Source: Manis javanica (Eukaryota > Chordata > Mammalia > Pholidota > Manidae). Taken from it: DNA of 64,000 nt. Within the stretch, counting starts at the first letter, position 1. Every line of letters starts with the position of its first letter. The notes under the pieces were generated by a model, which was not told where the DNA came from, searched no databases, and saw only the letters and a list, made by a program, of their open reading frames with translations. The stretch lies in NCBI RefSeq assembly GCF_040802235.1, contig NC_133170.1, positions 2,495,001 through 2,559,000 on the forward strand. The letters run 5' to 3'. Positions 57,361 to 64,000 of this stretch are shown here, piece by piece. A program made the translations under genes and the position numbers.

Positions 57361-58539
57361 ATTGAGAGAGAGAGAAAGGGAAGCTAGTTTATTCTATATT
57401 GTCTTGACTTAACCTGTTCATTTTATGGGATTATTTGCTTGGTTATCATCCTAACAATAGATGCATGCTGGCAGGAAGTGATAATTTTAAAAGAAAAATA
57501 GAAACAAAATTTAAAAACTAGAATACAATTTTTATAATTATTTATTGAAAGTTAACTCTCTAACCCTTGCAATTCTGAAGAATGGAGCTGTTACCAAGAA
57601 TTCCACAGACTAAATTTTCATTTTCAAGCTTAAGAGTATTTCTCTTTAAATAAGTTAGAATGCTATGTAGAATCAAATAATAAGAGAACTATACTGCTGA
57701 TGGCTTTATTACTCAGCTCTAATGATTATATATGCACACACATGGGCTTCTTAAGAAAAAAACTATAGTGCCTGTTTACCAGAATAAAATGTTAATCTCA
57801 TTGTCCCAAATGAGCTGTCTCTCCTTAAAAGTGATTTCTTGGTGGTGGTAGATGTCTAAATGAGAAATAGCAAATTTAACAAGAGACTCTAACTACTAGA
57901 AATAGTGGTCACATTCAATGACAATATTTTGAAAAGTTAGTTTTTCATTTAACATATAAAGAGCTCTAGATAATGAAAAAGAAGCATAGAAATTTAAAAA
58001 CTGAACAGAAGTAGAAAACCTAACATAAAAAAATAAAACATGACTAATGCATTTGCTGAAAGATTGTTCAGTCTCACTAGCAATCCTGTGGACGGTAAAG
58101 GAATGTAAAACTGCTGCACAATCTAACTTCTAATTATTTAAGGATAAATAAACAGAACAAAATCCACATGAAGTACATAAACAAAATCTTCAGCCCAAGT
58201 TGGGGGTGGGAGACAATATCCTACAGGTTAAGTGGGAACGTTTTCCTCTAGGTTAGATTTACATAGGAGAAAAGAAATCAATTAAAATATTTGCCCTACT
58301 TTTTGCGGAAAGTAGAAGACACACCATCGAAGGCACAGGAGGCGTTCTGGTCACAACTTGCCAGCGGCCAACACATTTTCCAAGCATGGAGTACAGCCCC
58401 TCCGCTTTGCACCCCCACCTCACCAGCTTGATTCCCACCCTCCACCACCACCCCGCAGTCCACCAATCACATCATGCTGTGTCATTGTTCAGCTGGAAAA
58501 TACTTTGCTCTTTGCTTACCTCAGTCATTTAGTTTCTTG
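55301..58539. other. Mostly unique spacer containing a compound microsatellite
   Basis: A weak L2-like piece may start at 55315 ('cagcggctccccatcctcttcc'). Apart from the microsatellite at 57221-57377 I recognise nothing in this 3.2 kb. The 96-codon plus frame at 56578-56868 has no domain. 57400-58150 is AT-rich. Confidence 0.4.
57221..57377. repeat. Compound GA / AGAC / AC microsatellite
   Basis: A GA-rich part (57222-57253) is followed by an interrupted CA part (57252-57269), an AGAC tetranucleotide run (about 57285-57308), an uninterrupted AC dinucleotide run of about 26 units (57307-57358), and a GA-rich tail (57364-57374). The long AC run on one strand gives the open 'CVCVCV' frame on the minus strand, which is not a gene. 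Confidence 0.97.
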
Positions 58540-58845
58540 TATCCATTTATTCAATCATTCAACATTTTGATTTTACCCAGTATGGGTTTGGCACTGGATT
58601 TATAAGTAGGACAAAGCCCCTGGTCTCTAGGAACCTGTATTCTAATCAGGAAGGATGTAAGAGAGCATTTTCATTGGGTTCCATTACTGAGGTAAGCAAG
58701 GGATGCTTCTAGAACATACAATGAGGGCAGCGTCACTGTGGCAGTCGGCCTGGCAGGGCATGTGTGAGGAACATTCCAGAAAGATGGACCAGCGTATGTA
58801 GAGGGCCGAAGTGAAAGACAACAGTTGGTCCTGGAACATAAGTGC
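58540..58845 (-). mobile_element. L2 LINE 3' end, inverted (copy 1)
   Basis: 'ttattcaatcattcaacattttgattttacccagtatgggtttggcactgg' (58546-58596) and 'aaagcccctggtctctaggaacctgtattctaatc' (58613-58647) form the inverted L2 end. 'aggaacattccagaaagatggaccagcgtatgtagagggccgaag' (58767-58811) matches the inverted 'gaacattccaggcagagggaacagcatgtgcaaaggcccgg' block. Confidence 0.65.
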
Positions 58846-59279
58846 AAAAACACGCCTGCTTCGGGGGCTTTGTCTGCACTCTTCCCCTGCCTGAACCGTG
58901 TCTCCCTCGGGGACCGAGTGGCTGTCCCCCTCCCTCCTTTGAGGCCCCTGTCAGCTGGGAGCCTCCCTCAGTTTCTTGCCCTTGGAGCTGTTACCAAAGG
59001 GAACCTCACGTGGCAGCTAGCGTCCCCCAGAGCAAGCCAGACAGGGGGCAGGACGGGAGTCAAGGTGACCTCGAAGAAGAAGTGACTGGTCTGTTTTCGT
59101 CCCACTGTATTCTTTAGCAAGAAGTCATTGGTGAAGCTCATACTCAACAGGAGGGGATTATAAAAGGTCATGGAACCAGGAGCGGGGGATCATGGGTGGA
59201 CATCTTAAAAGCTGCCTGCCATGAAACAAATAAATTCAGGAGTAAATATATATTTGCAAGTGGTTACTATGAGAAAGAA
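58846..59279. other. Spacer between two inverted L2 copies
   Basis: The GC-rich left half (58855-59070) has overlapping plus-strand frames of 86-91 codons without a domain. No gene or named repeat is called. Confidence 0.4.
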
Positions 59280-60105
59280 TAAAGATGGGGAGTGTGAGAC
59301 ATGCTCTGCATTACGTGGCCAGGAAAGGCCTCTCTGGAGAAGTGGCAGGAGACTTGGACCTGAAGGGGTGGAAAGAATCAGCTTCAGGAAGCACATGGGA
59401 TCAACACTCCAGGCAGAGGGCCGAGTGTGGGAACCCAGGGAAGGACCCAGAGCACGAATGCAAGCGAAAGGAGGCCCCTGTCAGCGCGGGAACATGGCAC
59501 AAGGTGAGCTGGCTGGGGCGGGCAGAGGCCACGCCGTGTCAGAGTATTTTTATTTTGAGTGTAAAGAGAAGCCAGAGACTGACATAGTGTGATGTCTGAT
59601 TTGGAAAGCTCACTCTGTGTTGGGTAGAGGGCAGGGTGAGGAAGACAGACACGCCAGTGAGGAGGCCCTGCTAATAGTCCAGGCGGGCAATGGGCTCGAG
59701 AGGCGCAGAGTGACTCGGTATAGGGGGCTCTTGATGCTGTTGTCTAATGGCAGAAGACTCCATGGAGTCTGCTAATGGATTGTTAATGAAGCAAGGGGAA
59801 ACAAGGTGTGAAGAGATCCTTGTGGAGTCTGGCGGTAATTTAGAAATGAGTACACTCGGGTGGTAGCTGAGGCCCCAGGGCTGGATGAAATCATGGCCAC
59901 CCACTCCCTGAGGCCCACTCTTGCCTGACCCTTCAGGTCTCAGCTCATCGGTCACTGCAGGCCCAGGACTGAGCCCCGAGGAGCTCTCCCTGCTTCACGG
60001 TCACGGAGAGGAGGAGGAGACGTCAAAGGAAACTGAGCAGGAGTGGCCAGAGGGACAGGAGGAGCCTCAGAAGGGGATGGCACCCTGGAAACTGAGAATC
60101 AGGGG
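59280..60105 (-). mobile_element. L2 LINE 3' region, inverted (copy 2)
   Basis: 'ggccaggaaaggcctctctggagaagtggcaggagacttggacctgaagg' (59318-59367) matches the inverted 'gggaaggcttccctgaggaagtgacatttgagctgagacctgaagg' block. Then come 'acactccaggcagagggccgagtg' (59405-59428), 'ttggaaagctcactctgtgttgg' (59600-59622), 'aggaggccctgctaatagtccaggcgggca' (59659-59688) and 'aggaaactgagcaggagtggccagaggga' (60027-60055), all in L2 order. This is the clearest long inverted L2. Frames of 94-123 codons in it are chance. Confidence 0.7.
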
Positions 60106-60549
60106 TAGAGAACTGTGATGCCCAGCACTCAGCTAGCCCTGCAGACAGACTCATCTAACTTGTGGTGATGAAATCACATGTTTAAGTTTTCCCGAACTGA
60201 ATGGCAAAGTTTTTCTTTTCTTACAGTTAGATTTGCATAGTTTTAGGAATCACATGGGCACTAAAATTGTGAAAATGAATGCCATTTGCTTTGCAAACTT
60301 TTAACGGCAAAAGTCAGTGAAATGGTCGCCACACACATAAAAGGGTAAAAACAAGGTCAAGGAAGGAAAGAACAGAAAGGTAGGAAGTTACGAGAATAAC
60401 AAAGGTGCAAGAAGATATGTGAAATATACACATAAAGGCAAGAGTGGCTAGAGAAGTACGAGGCCAGGAAGAATTTGCAGGAAAAAAACTTCAAATGGGA
60501 TAAATAAGATCACTTTAGAGAGAAAAAAAGTACAAGAAGAACGTAATAA
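60106..60549. other. AT/purine-rich spacer
   Basis: No gene or clear repeat is seen. The part after 60340 is A-rich and may be a decayed 5' extension of the following L1. Confidence 0.4.
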
Positions 60550-63330
60550 TGGAGAACTTCAAAGCAGCAATAACGGTCCAAGGAACTTGAAAGGCAACAA
60601 GAAATTAAACTTAGTTGCAGAAAGTTCAGCTCAATCTTAGGTTATGGTAGAACAAGAGACAAGATAAATGAGTTACAGATATAGAAAACTTTTAAAACTC
60701 TTAATCTAAAAAAGAATGTAAAATAGGTTTCAAACATTATAAATTGAAAACATACACCATCTCCAAAATTTATAGTTAAACATATATTTATGAACAACTA
60801 TAATAACTCCAAAAAGGAGGAAAATTTGCACTCTACATATATTTTCTGACCATGACATAAGGAAAACTAGAAATTATAATAAAATTCAAATCAACAATAA
60901 CAAAAATACTGATCAAAACTATGGAAAAGGTTTAATTAAATATTGATTCAAGGAAGAAATAAAAAATATATAGTAGTACATGACTTAGACAACAATTAAA
61001 ATACAAATATCATCTTTTATCTCAAAAGAGGTTTAGAAGAAATAAATGAAGTAAACATTTAACTCAAGCTGATGGGATTAACAATCCTAAGGAAAGTGAT
61101 AGAAATAAATAATGGTGTATGAAACAGAAATGACTATGTTAAATGAGTAAATGTGAAATAAGTAAACAAAATAAATGAATAGTTTTTCTTTTCCCAAACA
61201 AACTAGTGGCAAATCTAATGAGGGAAGTAAGAAAAAAGCAAATAAATGAAATTAAAATATACATAATAAATGAAAGCATGTAGTAATTACCAATATTAAC
61301 CATATGAATAATTTCTATAGTTTCACTTATTGAATTTTAAAACTTATTAAGCTCTTAGTTTGGAGGAAAATAGAAATCACAAAGAAAAAGAGGAATCAAA
61401 GGATACAAAAACGAATAAGGTAGAATTGAGAACAACGTCAAAGAAACACTTGTTACGAGTGGTTCCATGTCCAGGTGGAACAGAATAAGGAGAGAGAAGC
61501 TTTATGTTATGTGACTGTTTTCTGGAAACATAAAAAGATAAAATGCTTCCCACTTAATTTTACCAAGCAAATGTTTTTCTAAAACTAAATCTAACAAAAA
61601 CAAATACCAAATAAAACTCTAAACCAATTGCACATATTAATACAGATATTTAAAAAATTCCCCCACCAAAACGTTCAGAATAAGATTAAAAGTATAATCT
61701 GGCATGACCAAGAAATATTTATTTTTGGGATTCATGAGTGGTTGAAAATCAGGGTAAATAATACATTATTTTGTATCAATAGGTCAAATTTTTCTGTAAA
61801 GTCATCCCAAAAGATTTATAAACATTATTGAGAAAACTCCACATCTATCCCTAATCAAAAAATGCTCCTTTAAAAATCAGAATACATGGATAATCTCTTA
61901 AAATTATAAGCAATATTTCATTCAAATCATTAGTCAATTAAATACTAGTAGCAAAAATTTAGTTATTTTACTAGAATCAGAAACTAATGCTAAGTATTAT
62001 TGTCATTTCTGACATGAAAGGTCTGGAAAATGCTATTAGATGCAAAAAAAAAGAAAAGAAAAAATTAGTGGGGAGAGAAAAAACTATCATAATATTCAGA
62101 CGATGTGCTTATATATCTGGTAAAACAGCAGGAACTTCTAGAATCACCTGTGTGAAGTGGGCCAACTCAAAATAAATACATGGAATTTTATACTTTCTTT
62201 ACAGAACTGAAATAACTGTTTAAAAGACTACATTAACAATATCCACAGAAAGAAACAGTAAAAACAAGGAATATGATTAACAGAAATGGAACCCATGAGA
62301 TTTTTTTGTGTGCTCTGAAAGGAAAGACAACATATTTTTAAGAAGGCAACCCCCTCACCCCCAATAAATGACTTATTTCAATTGCACACTAGAAGGGGGC
62401 TTTCTGCAAACTTTATGAAATAAATACAAACTTTACCCCAAACCGTAACTATAAAGTTTAAATTTACTAAATACTGACTATTGGCACAATAATGGCCACA
62501 GATCAATGGAATATAATAGACTGTCCAAAAATAAATCCCAGTGTATTTCAGAACTGAAAATATGACTACTAAACAATCACAAATCAATGGACAAGAAAAA
62601 GAAAGTTCCAGAAATGGTTTGGGACATTTGGTTAAAAGCTTAGAAAAAACAAATACAGATTCTTTATTCCACCCAGTAGAATAAAATCCCATATGTAGTG
62701 AAGAGTTATATGTAAAAAATTATTAAGGCATAAAATCTTAGAAGATAACATGGAAGTGAATATTATAAATGTGTGGCTGGAGCAGGTGCAGACAGAGTGA
62801 GAAGTATTTTTTGAACTTAAATTTAAAAGTATAAATTAAAAAGATAAATGGATTTGATTACATAAAAAATTTCAAAACATGAACAACCAAAGGGAAACAT
62901 ACTTGCAGCAAACATGACATTTAATTTCTTCACTAAATAAAAAGATGTAAGAAAGAAAAGTACAAAGTCCAAAGAACATTAATGATCAAAGGACATGGAA
63001 AGAAATTCACAGGAAAAATGCAGTGAAGATAAACAATCACTTGTGAAAATGTTCAAATTTTCTAGGAATCCAAAAAATGTTTCCATAATTGATCTATGAC
63101 ATCAAGGAGAAAAAAATGAAGTGTAACCTGAGGAGAATAATTGCTCTCTGACATATTCACTCAGTGAAATATTATACAAAATAGACTACAACAGTGTTAA
63201 GTGAAAATGAAAGGGAAAAATAAGATGCACAAAAGGAAAATAATCGTTATCAAAATGAAAGTTTTGTGCATAGATGAAAAGACTGCAAAAGATCAAAATC
63301 TTAAAGGCAGCAGCGCATGAGCAAAATTTT
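60550..63330 (+). mobile_element. Old, very decayed L1 (ORF2 region)
   Basis: A long plus-strand L1 relic is recognised from scattered ORF2 blocks in the right order. These are 'cactctacatatattttctgaccatgacataaggaaaactagaaatt' (60830-60876), a linker with 'aataaatgaaattaaaa', 'tggcatgaccaagaaatattta'/'ggttgaaaatcagggtaaataatacatta' (61701-61768; the 'atgaccaagtgggattta ... tcaatgtaatacacca' block), 'cacagatcaatggaatataatagactgtccaaaaataaatccca' (62498-62541) and 'atttgattacataaaaaatttcaaaacatg' (62852-62881). Many indels leave no frame over about 104 codons. The sense strand is strongly A-rich, as L1 sense strands are. No 3' UTR or A-tail is recognised. Confidence 0.65.
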
Positions 63331-64000
63331 ATGGGCTGTGGAATTTTTTTCTGATTTTCTCTATTGCTCAATTTTTCTCTGGTGAGTGAGAAAGATTTTA
63401 TTTTTTTGATGAAACAAAAGAAAACACAGGAATTTGCCTTGCCGACTAGGTCTCACTTTTCAAGGCCCAGAGGGAGAGGAGAGGGCTCCTGGGCACAGAG
63501 GACCCCCATGACCCCACTCGCCCCCAGGACAGCCGCCTCCTTGCAGAAGTAAGCACAGCTCTGAGGCAGCAGAGCTTCAGGAATGAAAGAATCAGGAACA
63601 GCGGGGACAGATGCAGAGCCCTGGCATGCACGCCCCTTCTAAAGCAGCCCAGAGGCAGCAAGGTGGGCGGGAGGTCAGGGCGGAGCGGGGGCTGAGGGGC
63701 GGTGGATTAGGCCCCAGGTGCAGCAGGCTGCTGGGAGGGAGCTGAGCAGAACGTGGCACCTGCCACCGTGGGCCGACCGGCAGCTGAGGACCGGAGGACG
63801 GAGAAGAGCTCAAGGCCCCAGAAGCAGCTGCAGCAGCCCACAGGCAGGGCAGTAGAGCAGAGCAGAGCTGAAAGCAAGAACCTGCTTTAAATGGTGACAA
63901 GGTGCAGCATTTGTAACAGCCTGTCTTGGTGTGATCATTGGTTGGCAATTGGTGTGTGTTGTCATTTAGATGTTTTCTAAGAATTATGACTTAATTTAAC
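63331..64000. other. GC-rich patch, no gene recognised
   Basis: GC content rises from 63455 to about 63860 with several CpGs. Frames of 62-118 codons overlap on both strands here without a domain. Purine-rich plus-strand wording ('gggagctgagcag', 'ggaggacggagaagagc') gives no clear repeat match. Confidence 0.4.

Noticed and set aside
1..64000. tRNA, rRNA, snRNA or mitochondrial-DNA insertions
   Set aside because: Scanned by eye for familiar tRNA boxes, U6, 7SK, 5S and mitochondrial gene text on both strands and saw none; a tRNAscan/Infernal run would be needed to exclude diverged copies.

Overview
The window reads as non-coding nuclear DNA from a placental mammal. Non-LTR retrotransposon relics recognisable only from mammals (L1, L2, MIR) recur throughout. 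There are no dense bacterial-style ORFs, no ribosome-binding sites and no operons, and no continuous reading frame longer than about 150 codons. Two of the four longest frames lie in L1 or L2 debris. I recognise no Alu, B1/B2, Bov-tA or carnivore tRNA-Lys SINE. The L1 3'-UTR types look laurasiatherian to me, but this is recall and not a search, so the species is left open.

Layout. 1-8 kb: mostly unique sequence, with an L1 3' tail (about 1.08-1.36 kb), an L2 interrupted by a MIR and by a relatively well preserved L1 (2.15-4.81 kb), and a TATC microsatellite (7.57 kb). 8-13.2 kb: L2 relics, mostly on the minus strand, and unique spacers. 13.48-15.27 kb: a minus-strand L1 that has lost both ends and the part of ORF2 carrying the reverse-transcriptase active site. 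17.48-17.68 kb: a minisatellite with a unit of about 21 bp, next to an old plus-strand L1 3' part (17.74-18.66 kb). 19-27.5 kb: L2/MIR fragments, a perfect short hairpin at 22.03 kb, and GC-rich patches at 24.6-26.4 kb. 27.5-34.3 kb: three minus-strand L1 segments. 36-46.4 kb: an L1 tail, several L2/MIR pieces, a 145-codon unassigned frame (36.4-36.8 kb) and small GC-rich patches. 47.4-49.0 kb: two consecutive minus-strand L1 3' segments covering the same part of the element. 49-53.4 kb: largely repeat-free. 53.4-60.1 kb: MIR and L2 relics and a compound GA/AGAC/AC microsatellite (57.2 kb). 60.5-63.3 kb: a long, very decayed plus-strand L1. 63.4-63.9 kb: a GC-rich patch.

No host protein-coding gene, tRNA, rRNA or known small RNA gene could be supported. 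The window could be intergenic or lie within a large intron. I found no credible evidence for a new multi-gene biological system. The more interesting items are repeat architecture (nesting, an in-frame deletion in L1, a tandem L1 3' duplication, the minisatellite), one unassigned ORF, and repeat-poor blocks that could hold conserved regulatory DNA. Repeat family names and boundaries come from pattern recognition and are approximate (tens of bases).
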